Shown: one piece after another, positions 24,194-35,007 of the stretch
Position numbering within the stretch: position 1 is the stretch's first letter
Layout: the number at the start of each line of letters is the position of its first letter
DNA from: Chaetomium olivaceum
Lineage: Eukaryota; Ascomycota; Sordariomycetes; Sordariales; Chaetomiaceae
Reading direction: 5' to 3'
Assembly: GCA_039881045.1 (NCBI GenBank)
Contig: JAYWVB010000019.1
Coordinates: forward strand, 310,001 to 374,000
Length of the DNA stretch: 64,000 nt
Notes under the pieces: model-generated
Told to the model about the DNA's origin: nothing
What the model saw: the letters and a program-made list of their open reading frames with translations, nothing else
The model's database searches: none
Made by a program: the position numbers and the translations under genes

Positions 24194-27100
24194 TCAATCA
24201 CCACCAGCCCCAGACTCCACGTTCTCTATCCAGCCCCTGACTGCCTCGCGCAGGGGGCTTTCCCTCTCCCTGTTCCCAGTTCCCCCTTCCAACTCCTGCT
24301 CTCTCTCTCCAATAACGTCATGAATAATATCTTCCAACGCCCCCAACAACACCGTCTTGCACTGCGACCGCGGCACCTCTTGCGGAGTCGTCGAACCTCC
24401 GGTCCCCAAAACTGGTAGAAGCCCCTGCGTCGAAGAAGTGCCAGGACACCTTGCATCCGCGGAAACGGAGACTGTCACTGAACTGGCTGAAACGCTATCT
24501 CTCCGCCCCGTCTCTCGCTCCCTTTCCCGCCGCTTGCTGGTCGACCTAGACGAGCTTGTCGAGCTGACTTTGCTCACAGTCGTCTCGGTGCTGGTTCCTG
24601 CAGAAGCGACAACACGCTCCACAGCCTCGATGAGCACGTCGTCGAAGGCCACGACGGGCTCTACAATAAATTCCTCCTTGAGCTGCACGTCAAACACCGA
24701 TGGCGGCGGGTTTGACGATGTTGTAGTCGAGGCCGTGAGTGGGGTTGGTACCCCTACAGCGTTGTTGGGCTGCTGCTGCGTATGCTGCGTATGGGGACTC
24801 AGCTTAATTAAACGACGGTAACGTATGCGTGTGATAGTAAACGCGGTTGTGTCTGCGACGATGGTCGAGGTGACGTCGATCCATTTTTCAGTAGGGATAT
24901 CCTCCGGCGAAGAAGATGACGACATCGGGATTGGCGGGGTCGGTTCGGCGCGCATTGATTCCTTAATTTCCTCCATGATGTCGTGCTGAGCTGCTGGGAG
25001 AGCCTGGAGCACGAAGTCGGGGTGGTAGTGCTGCAACCAGCCGGCGACGTTGAGCGGGACGTCTCCGTCGGCGGCAAAGCGGAAGGACTGCTCGAAAGCG
25101 TCGAGGCCCGTGCCAAACCCAGAGGCGGAGAGATAGCCGCTGCTTGACGGCGAGCTTACGGCGCTCTCGAACGAGGTAATAAAGTCCGGCAATGGGACAT
25201 CAACATCGATGACTCCGTCATCTATGTTAATCGACGTCTTGACAGGGGACTCGTAAGCGCTAGACGGATCTGCTGTCCTCTGTACTTTTCGCGCGACTGC
25301 TGCTTGCCCGCAAAGGGCCGGGGCCTCGGGGACGCACGTTGTGGCGGCGTGGGATCTCTGGGGCCAACAGCTTCGTCGTCGCGAGCATCGCCGCCTGTGG
25401 GACCCACCACCCCTATTTCCGGTGGCGCTGTCTTGGTGGATGCTGCGATCGAGGACTGCCGTGGCTTGACTGGTGAGGTGGGAATCCCATGTTGCCCTTC
25501 GCTCGGCACGGGGGACCTGCTTGTCGAATCTCTCCTTCTGGCACTCCAGAGTGTGCTGATAACACTCCATCTCGAGCTCTGCCTGCGTTCACCAGCTGTC
25601 GAGCCCTGAGACCCGGGGCTGTCATCTCTGGTAAGCCGCTTCAAATCATCTGCAGCGACGCTGTTGCTGCTACTTGGGCGACCCTGGCCGAAGAGCTCGG
25701 CTCGATGAGCGGTAGAAAAGTGCGGGATACTGGTCTCCGGCAGGATGGTCGCAGTGGTGGCGGCGCTGCTTTTTCGCGTGTGTAGGTCGCTCCCGCGAAT
25801 CGGCAAATGTGTCGTCCGGATCGAAGCCGCATCGGAAGCTCGCCTTTCATGCCTGCCTTCCATACTCAGGTGCGCTAGGGGAGGGGGGACGGCCCCCGAG
25901 CGCGCGTTGTGCGTTTGCAGGCTCAGATTCCGGGAATGCGACGGCATCCGCGTGCCTGTCCGGCGGTTTATCTTCCTGCGAAGCGACTCCTCCTTGAGGA
26001 TGGGGACAACGAAAGATGGGGGCGACTGGGAAAGGGCGCCAAAGGACGCCGGCGTGCTCGGTCTATGTGCTTTGATTCCGGGCAGCTGCTGGGAGGCCGG
26101 TAGGAACGCTGACAGCAAAAACACCAGCCGCCGAGCGGCGATCTTGTCGTCGCTCAAGATGACCGTTCGGGACGGTACGAGAGTGTCTTCTTCTGACCGG
26201 CCTTTATGCTGCTGGAAGAGATGTCGCCGCCGATATGCTGGCGGGCTCAACGCCAGAAGCCAGTCGGTGTGGGTTGCGAGGAAGCCCGTCAGTAGGTTGA
26301 AGAAGAAGAAGCCTTGTTCCTTTCCGCCAGCCCACTTCGCCATCCAGCGAGCCTCCTCCCGCCAGATCGGCCACCGGTTCTGGCCAGTTGTCACGCGTGA
26401 GGCTCGAATGCCGGCAACGATTCGAGTCTTTGCGGCATCGATCTCCATGCTGATTTTCCGGTTGTCGAGTAGACAGTTGGGAAGCAGTGTAATATGCTTG
26501 GCGTTTGTCTTGGGCATCTTGACCGGTTGTCCATCCTCGCTGCGCCGACCAGGTGCCGAGGCGGCCCTGGCCAGCTGGAGAGACAGGGCAGGAAGTGGGT
26601 CAGGAGACGCGAGATCAATTTGCCTGAGCATGGTAAACAAGGTGTTGGCAACCACAGTCTGTAGATGGCTCAACGTCCTCATAATGATGTCCCAGTGCTG
26701 GGTAATGGCATCGATCTGATCCTCCATATCGTTGCCATAGCTCGAGTCCAAGGACTCGGAGCCGCCAAATCCGCCCTGGCCGACCAGCGTCCAGCCGGAG
26801 CGTCGGGTAGAGCTGAAAGACGACGGGAATGAATCTTGTTCTGCATAAGAACTGGACCCTTTGAAGCCGGAGCGTAACGTTGGTGGCACGGAATGGGAAG
26901 ATGGAGGCAGAGTAATGATGAGGGCCACTGCGTACATGGGCGTCCTCTTCTGCCTCGGCTGAAACCGCTTCTTCTTGGCCTTCATGTCTTCGCCACTCTG
27001 CGGGAACGGGTAGCCCGGTGCTTCCTCGGAAAAGCCGCCCTGGAATGCCGGCACGTCTTCTTCGATGGGAAGATTAACGGGAAACAACCTCGTGATCAGG

Positions 27101-27948
27101 ACCTTCTTCCTGTCCTGATTCCGGCTTGGTCCTCCGGGCGCGGGAGGCTGGGGGAATGGCGGAGGGTTTTCCGAAGAGAAAGATTGCGAAAGCCGACTCG
27201 CCCGCATCGTGGATCTTCCCAGTGAACCGCGCCCGTCCCCAAACATAGTGCTCGATTCGCTCGGACGAACATCTGAGGGCACAACATGAACTTTGGTCGA
27301 CGTTCCCTTGTAAGCCATAAGCTCCGAATTGCCAAATATGCAGCTCGAAAACGTAGCCAATTCCTCGCGGTATTCGCGCCATGCGCGCTGGGATTCGCTT
27401 TCCGTGGACCCCTGGTTGCGGCTATGGACCGATGGTCTCCGGTCGAAGGCGCCCTGCCGGATCTTAGGGCTTCCAGGTTGAATAATGATGGGGCGCTGCG
27501 AGTAGCTGACGCTAGGTTTCCGGGGGGAAGCGGGATTCCGGCGCGGCTCTTGGACAGAATAAGAGCCGGCAGTCGCCGAGCCGCGGTCTAGCGAGGCGGA
27601 TGCAACGGGCGGGGCGGGTTGGCTGTCATACAGGAGCGAGGCTGCGACGGAGCTCAGGGCGTCCTGCATGATGATGAGGCGAACATCGCGCACGTCAAGC
27701 TCGATGTCGGCATTGTAGTCGTAGGCGTTTGTCGTGGATCCGGTCGGAGTCGTGGCGCCACTTGACAAAGGGTACAGCTGGCTGACACGGTGCTCATACA
27801 GGTCCTGGGGATCCGGGAAGAGCAGATGTCGCGTGTGGATATCTTCTTGAACCGACTCAAGCGGGAACGGCCTCTGTGACGAGGGCTGGGTTGAGGGCTG
27901 GGCCCCAGTCCCGGAGCCAGCGCCGAGGTTGAATAGCTTCCCAAGCAT
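24194..27948 (-). CDS. lst4: LST4-like folliculin-interacting protein (one frameshift)
   Basis: A single-exon gene starts at ATG 27948 and stops at 24194. The N-terminal part matches the FNIP/Lst4 N-terminal longin-type domain (DIELDVRDVRLIIMQ, KKVLITRLFPVNLP, TPMYAVALIITLP). The middle part carries the FNIP core (GFFFFNLLTGFLATHTDW, TVILSDDKIAARRLVFLL). The C-terminal part has DVPLPDFITSFESAV and WLQHYHPDFVLQALP. In yeast, Lst4 pairs with Lst7 (folliculin) as a GAP for the Rag GTPase Gtr2 on the vacuole and helps amino acids activate TORC1. Long Ser-rich insertions make this protein larger than yeast Lst4, as in other filamentous fungi. The frame breaks near 25285-25300 at an A4 run (T4 on the + strand). 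Restoring one base gives 1252 codons. A second TORC1 regulator, IML1, lies 7 kb away. Confidence 0.85.
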
Positions 27949-30900
27949 TCCAAAGATTTGGTAAAGTCGCGTGAAAACGGGGAGCGGAAGTCTCCAGGGA
28001 TTGAGCGACGGTCCGTTTCAGCAGTTCAGACGACAGCGAGGCGTCGGAGGATCATGGTCGCCGGTGGGGATGGCGTAGGCGCCATGCGAAGAGGGTTGCT
28101 GTGGAACGAGTGAGACGAGTGAGGCTGGGTGTGTGAGAAGTGGGCAATATCGAGCGAGGCGTCAAATGGCATGACCTGCTGGGATGAAAGGGATGAAAAG
28201 TCGTCGTGAGATGAGAGGTCGCGTGAGGGCCCCCAGTTCCAACGTCGACGAGACGATCCGCTTCCCAACCCTATTTCCTTCTCTCTTCAGTTCCCGACAC
28301 TGGTCGAACCGGCCGAGGTGAGAACGGCTCACAAGAGGCAACCGAGGGATCAACGGCCACGGCGAGAAGAGTCCCAACGGGCAATGGTATTTCCGAAGCT
28401 AGTGGTGTCTCAAGCACCGCACGATGCCAAACCAGCACAAACCAGACAGGGCCAAAGGCAAAGCAAAGGCCTGCGTTGTCCGGAGCGACAGCGGTTCGGC
28501 CGAGGGCCGGGGGTTGGGAGTGGATAGATATAGTCAACACCCTAATAAGAATGGCAGGCCACCGTTCTCGGTTCCCTTGGCTTCTCTCCTCCCGAGCGGT
28601 TTAAACACGACGAGCGGCACCCACGGCACCCACAATGACGAGTGGGTTTTCGCAGTCGGTGGGGAAAGGCGACACGCGAGGAGGGGCTTGGCTGCGAGAA
28701 TCGTCGCGGGGAATTCCCAGGATAGCAGGAGGGAGCGGCGAGAAGCAGCGAAGGGGAGCAAACCTGGAAGGGCCGAGAGGAGCAGGAGGGGAAGGGATCA
28801 CAGGGAAGGAACCTCCACTGGGAAGGGATGATGAGTGGAGCAAGTGAGGTGGAAAGCGCAGTCGGCGTTGGAGTGGAGTGGAGAGAGGGAGGAAAGAGTG
28901 GAAGGGGTAATGAGGGCAATGACGCTTTGCGCGGCTCTGGCGTCTGTCAGCTTCAAAGTTCTGTCAAGCCGCGGGAGGAGCAATTCATCAATTCCAGGTT
29001 GTTTGGCAGGATGGCAGGAGCCGGCGTCACCCTTTGGCTCTTGCGTTGCAGCTTTTGCGGGGGTCCCGGGTCCAGAATGGCGGTGACGACGAAAGCGGCG
29101 GTTGAGGTCCGCGTTGCGCGCCCCAGCTGCGGCAGGTGCGCGGCATGTGGGTGACATGGGCCCCCGACATTGAGCGGGTGGGATCCGCCGGGGGGCGTCG
29201 GCTCGCCAAATCGAAGAGGCTCGCCCAGACTGCTTGCTGCACAAAAGTGGACCCGCTACGACACCTCTTTCCCGCAATTTGCTGGTTGGGCAGGGCTGCA
29301 CAGACTCGAGGAAGGCACCTGGAACCCAAAAATACCATTCAATTCGCGGATTCGCGGAGCCTGGGGGATCGATGGCTTGGTGCTCGGCCATCTGTAACGT
29401 TAACCGACCGACTAATGACTGACAGGCGGGCGGACACTGCACGACACACGAACCCCCGCTTCCGTGGTCCAGTGATCAATTGAAGCCGCCGACACAGTAC
29501 ACGATCTGGGAGAACGCAGCGAAGCTGTGACCGGTGGGTTTACGTTTACTGTGTTCTTTTGCGAAACACCGCGATCTTGTTGCAGTTAGGGCAGTGGAAA
29601 AACACACATCCGGGCGAGTCAGTCGCATCCATGGAGCCCGTTGACTTTAGTACAGGTTTCATACCCCACAAGCCGAATTCTGTCCGAGGGTTTCTTCAAT
29701 CAACTACACAGTACATACCCCCAACTCTCCGAGAAGCAACCACTAGAAAGTCGTTTGACAATAACAACAACAACCTGAAAGTCACCAAAAGTGCTGCCGA
29801 CAACCGCCAAGAGGATGGATGCCGGCTATTATCATGGCTGACAAAGGTTGCGGCGGCCCGTCTCTGGTCGGCTGCCTTTCCGAGCCGTCCCAGGAAATAC
29901 CCACATGGTGGATGCCGCGTGGCTCTGGGAGTTTGGCTTCATTATTAGTTTTCAGATCGGGCCGTTTTGTTTTGCAAGACGAAGAAGAGCCTCGGGATGG
30001 CGACTCTTGCTGTTGCTCGGGATCTCGATTGATGATTCCAGGTTGTCACTTGTGGCTCGGCCAATCCTAGCCCTGACTTCCGTCGTTCCCTTGTATCAGG
30101 GATCGGGCGTCTGGATGAGCCAGTGAGCCACGAGGCTGTTGGGATGCCGGGGCTGTTCCGACAGCCTGGCTCCAAGCAAGTGGTCTCGCGACCAACAGCT
30201 TCACCGCCAGAAAGCCGCAATGCTCGTTCCCTTGCCGGCAATCGATTGATGGGCTGGATAGGACGCAGCCACAAGGCAGCCCAGGCCAGTGTAACCCAAA
30301 CTCATCATCTCAAGACGGCCTGTCCTTGTCGCCGCCCATCATTCCGTGGTTTGGCAAAAAGTGACACCCAGAGCCTGCCCGCCCTGAGCATACCTGGATT
30401 ATAGCCTGTTTGTTTGTCGGCCCGCAACGCAAAACGATGGCGACCATTGACTTGGTCAGTGACGGCATTCTTCCAACGGGTGCCGATTGTTCCCTTTTCC
30501 GTTCCCTTTATTTGCGAGAGCTTTGCTTCGGTACGCACAAAGGAAACGATCAACGGGACGACAATCGTCACCACGCCTTCTTTTCTTTCGAAGCATCACA
30601 ACTTCGAGCTCGAACGACGGACTGTCACACACGTTGGTTCAAACGCACCTCGCACCTTTCTCACCTGCATTGGCTTCTTTTTCGGCCACCCGCCCCCTGT
30701 ACTTGACAAGCCCAAATGCCACACAGCCAATTACGACGCTGAAGCCAGCCTAATCTGGCCCAATAGGGAAACCAAGCCTGTGACTTCATCGCAAACCGCG
30801 GCCCCAAGATAATGGCTTCCCCCCCCAATCATTTCTTGTGCCGCAGCCATGCCGCAGCAAGGTGACAGGTCAGAAAAAGGGGGGCAGGACCCGATCGCTG

Positions 30901-31947
30901 CCAAAACCTTATGTCCATGCGTCTGTTTGGTCAAGTTCCCGACACTGACGAAGGATTTGACCCAGCTTTCTTACTTGAACAGCCACCGGTTGGCTGGCCT
31001 CCCGACGATGAGTTCGATAAGCTGCGGCAGGTAACTCTCTGTTCCTGATGGGCGCATCTGTCAATCCTCGCCAGGCTTGTGCGACCTCCCCGTAACCTGG
31101 AAAATACCATATCTCTTACGTACAACGGCGGCAAGCGAAGGAACTTGTCACTGCAGATGCAGGGCTGCTCGCATTCTCGACAATGGCCCCGCCCCCACGT
31201 CTAACCCCCGGGCCCTTACCCCCATTCACTCCCTGGCTCCGACGCCACGGTTACGGTCCCGGGCCGCGACGGCCAAGCGAGCATGAAACAAACGACACAC
31301 AGCAACCCCCCTCTAGCTATGTCTGGAAATAGGACGACAGGGCTTCGAGGTTGGGCCACCAAGTCCTCCCCGGAAAACACCCCAGCATAGTGAGACGATG
31401 CGCACTTTCCACAAGGCTGGACATCGGGAGGGTGAAATGAGACGGAATGTGATCCGCACCTCGTGGCGGGGTGGGAAACTACCACACCAGCGAGCCGAGA
31501 TTCTCAGCTGACGAGACATAACTGCTGCGAAACCGCTCCTGCATAGTACAATCGGGGTGATACGGCATTCGGGCCAGTGACACAGTTAAATGCGAGCCTG
31601 CCATTGACGGCATATGCCATGTATGTGCGTCATGCGTAGACGGAGCAGTGAGAGAGCTGAGCTTAGTAAAGGAACCATCCGGCAGTTGATTGCATAGCCG
31701 GATGCCGCATACGTCACGGTGCTTGCAGTCGCAGCAGGAGGTTAATAGGAGTTTATCTACTCTGCGTGAAATACCTTCCCATGCCTCCTCCCTCGCCGCC
31801 AAGGGCATGATGCCCGAGATAGGGAGAAAGAAGACGTAGCGGGTACCAACCCCTTACCTCCTCGAAACCACTCTCGCCGAGGCAAGTGATCGGAAAAGGA
31901 ACAAACTCGCTCAACCCAACACCAGTGCCCGAACGAACTACCCCCTT
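27949..31947. other. 4-kb spacer containing the LST4 promoter
   Basis: This stretch separates the LST4 start from the 3' end of the zinc-transporter gene. The left part, next to 27949, should hold the LST4 promoter and 5' leader. The longest ORFs (for example about 210 residues near 28.8-29.4 kb on the minus strand) have low-complexity composition and no domain, so none is called. Confidence 0.5.
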
Positions 31948-33637
31948 TCACACCCCCCCAACCCACTCACACCGCATGCAACTGTTGAGATGATCACACA
32001 TGCCCCGGCCGCACACCATCTGGCAGGGCGGCGCAGCCGAAATTTTGAGTAGGAAGAACGCCCACCTCGCTTTCAACCTTTCCGCCGCCGTCGCCGCCGC
32101 CGTCTGCTCCCATCACTGCGCCGGAACTGCCCGAGTCGGAGGCCGAAGGGCAGACGGAGGGGGCAGCGGCGGTGACAGCGGTGATAGCAGCAACTCTCCG
32201 GCTGCAGGGTTGCGGAATGGATTCCGTAGGCGTGCAGGCACTCTCGGATGGTGCGTGCCTGGACTGCGAAGCTGGCTAGGTCTGGGCTTGAGATGATGAT
32301 GTGTGCTGATGCGATGGCTTTGTGTTGGTCGAGGCGCCAGATGTCTGTTTGGGTTGTGAGGAAGAGGGGTGGTGTTAGCCTTCGTTCTAGGGAGGTAGGT
32401 AGATATCTCATAAGGAAAGGGAATAAAATGGAAGCGGGAGAAAAGGGGCAGGAACGAGGACAGAGGCAAGGTGTGGGTGGTTTGTGTCTGGTGTCAAACG
32501 TACGCAGCTCATGCACCGAAACGACCCCATCCACCCTCTCCATATCCGCCCTTACATCCCCCAGCCTCACCCCCGCGGGCGCGCTCTGCAGGAGGATCTC
32601 GCCGCTGCGCCGGACCAGCGGCACCGCCGACGCCAGCACGGTCAGCGCGATGGCCAGCCCCACCGCCGGGTCCGCGTAGAAACGGGCCCGCGCTGCGGTG
32701 GGTACGAGCCACATCACGGCCGCGGCTACGATCACCCCGGCGTTGTTGAGCGCGTCGCCGGCTACGTGGAGGAGTGCGCCGAGCATGCCGAGGTCGCGGC
32801 CTGGGGGGTTGGGGTGTGGTGCGTGTGGTGGTGGTTGGCGTGGTTGTCGAGTGCGATGTTGGCGAGGGCGGCCTCCTTGGGGGGTAGCTCGTCTGGGCGG
32901 AGGCTGGCGGTGGAGACTGGGTGCCGGGGCTGGTTTCGGCTTCGGGGTCGGGGTGGGCTTTGGAGTCGGAGTGGTGGTGGTGATGGTGATGCTCTGGTAG
33001 TGATCTGTGAATTTTCATGTCCGACAGCAACTTGGTGATGGACAGGACGGACTGACCATGTAGGAAAGCAGCAGTGATGATGTTCAGACCGAGACCCACG
33101 CAGCCCATGACGAGCACCAGTTTTACCTCCTCGATCTCCCTCAGAGAGATGAAGCGCTCGATGGACTGGAGCAAGATGCTGATACCTAGGGCGAGAGGAA
33201 AGCTCCGTTGAAGAAAGCCCCCAGCAGTCGGGCTCGCTGCCAGCCGAAGGAGAAGTCCTGGCGAAACTCGGTCTTTCCCGACATCTAATCGACAGTCAGT
33301 TAGTTGGGCGTGCTGGTTAGGAGTCTCACGAGCGTTGGGGATTACCAAGATTGACAGCAGGTCACGACGAAGCCGACGAGATCATTCAACTAATACAGGA
33401 TCTGGTCAATATTCCTAATGAGAGCACTGGCCGTGGGACCATTGACTCACGTAGTGGAAAGCATCAGCCATGAGAGCCAAACTGCCCGTCTTAAAAGCGA
33501 CTGGATATTGTTAGCGACCAACTGCCACTAGCCATTGGAGAGCCCTGCGATATACCTCCCAGCTCCGCGACGAAGAAGACGAGGGATATGACGATGGCCG
33601 CCGATATTTTCTGCTTGTCGGAGAGTTTGAACGCCAT
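31948..33637 (-). CDS. zrc1: Zrc1/Cot1-type CDF zinc transporter (several frameshifts)
   Basis: Five exons are inferred: 33637-33556, 33500-33451, 33389-33366, 33284-32504 and 32344-31948. The start is MAFKLSDKQK. Family hallmarks are the zinc-site motif MADAFHYLND in TM2, LLGAFFNG, LQSIERFISL, a His-rich cytosolic loop (seven consecutive His), HVAGDALNN in TM5, the C-terminal VHELHIWRLDQHKAIASAH domain and the Cys-rich end CQMVCGRGMC. CDF proteins exchange Zn2+ for H+; Zrc1-type members load zinc into the vacuole. The frame breaks five times: three missing bases near 33190, 32920 and 32805, and two extra bases near 32197 and 32044, four of them in or beside homopolymers. Correcting all five gives 445 codons, matching yeast Zrc1 (442 residues). 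The third intron is uncertain: its best donor in frame is GTGACC. The gene diverges from IML1. Confidence 0.85.
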
Positions 33638-35007
33638 GCTAGGGGATTTCACCTTGGCGCCGGACACCAACTTGTCGACTTTGGCAAGCTGTCCCTCCTT
33701 TACGGGCTCAAGGAACCCAGACCTCGATATCTAAACGCCGAGGGGTTAACTAGTCTCACGATAAACCGTCAACTTTGTCGAATCGGTGAAGCCTACAATG
33801 AAAATGAATATGGGTATTACGAAGTAACAAAGAGTGACAAAAACAGCAGGCGCATGGCCTCCCACTACTGTAGCGAAGATCAAGGAACATTGCTTATGTC
33901 GTCGACTTTTCGACGGACCAAGGCGACGGGATGGAGAACCTTGAGGGTAGACGGCCATTGCACAGGCCTTTCAACGGGAGGATGGTGGCATGGAGGAGAG
34001 TACAGAAGTGTACCAGGACCGAGGACATACCAAAGGAAGCCATCGGGCAAGGGCATGTCATAGAGTTGGGCTCGGGGGGTGCAATATATGACAGACACAT
34101 TGAACATGCAGGAGGCTCTTTTGTCGACCAGCCGGCCAGCCAGCCAGCCAGCATGACCATCTTTTACAAGGGCAGTAATATACTATTAGTTCATTTAATA
34201 ACCGTTGCTTCGATTGTGTGTGTCATGGAAGGTCCCATGGTAAAGGTACTGTTGGTCGGTGGCAGCAACGGGAAAAGGGGTTTCACAGAGTTTTGGGATA
34301 CCTCGTGGTGTATACTCCGGAGATACTGTGCAAAGAACACATAGTCCACTAAGTCCCGAAGACCAGACCATTCAATCCGAAGAAAGCCAATTGTGTGCAT
34401 ATCGATATCAGATCTTAAGGAGTAAATCGGAGTGAATAAAGCATGTCCATAATTCTGTCTGAAAGTCAAAAATGTTCCAGGTTCACAATCACAATCAAGC
34501 CGATAGTTATAGCAGCACTATGGAATCCGAGCACTTTGTCCGACATTGTGCTGCAAGTCGAGGCTGTTACCCGTCAAGGGGTAGCGATGGAGATGAAGGA
34601 GAGATGGATGGCGACAGCGTGAATTGATTTGATTGTTGTTCAGGTTGTGTTTGTGAAACCATAGGTGATGCCCGGTTTGGCAGGGATTATGGATACAGGG
34701 AGTGTGGCACTGTGTAGACGGACAGTCTGCATCAGCAGGCGGTGAGATGCACCCCACCGATTCTGCCGGCATGAGCTCACCTCCTGAGACTCCAAGCTCC
34801 ATCCCCCTGCAGGTTACAGCGACAATTGCTAGGAACGCACACTGCACACCACCCGCTGCTGTCTCCATGTCCACTGGTACCTTACACAATATATGCCTTC
34901 CAAGTTGAAAGCGCTTGCACTCAGCGCTATGACCATTCGAAAGCAACATTCAATTGTTTGCGGGGACCGGGATTGATGATGCGCGACTGGAACACCCTCG
35001 CTCTCTC
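33638..35007. promoter_or_regulatory. Divergent promoter region, zinc transporter / IML1
   Basis: This 1.4-kb region separates two genes that point away from each other, so it should contain both promoters and 5' leaders. On the minus strand, 33730-33638 is open in frame with the zinc-transporter ATG and begins right after a TTTAG acceptor-like site, so part of it may be an extra 5' exon. I cannot name any factor-binding site. Confidence 0.55.

Noticed and set aside
25275..25290. GTACAG...ACAG interval of about 13 bp as an intron that would fix the LST4 frame
   Set aside because: Thirteen bases is below any spliceosomal intron length; a missing A in the adjacent A-run explains the shift better.
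28542..29442. Minus-strand ORFs up to 214 codons upstream of LST4
   Set aside because: The translation is Pro/Ser/Arg-rich with no motif; the position fits the LST4 promoter and 5' leader.
30600..30660. B-box-like GGTTCAAAC sequence as a possible tRNA gene
   Set aside because: No matching A-box or cloverleaf arms at the right spacing could be found. Other B-box-like strings in the window also failed this test.
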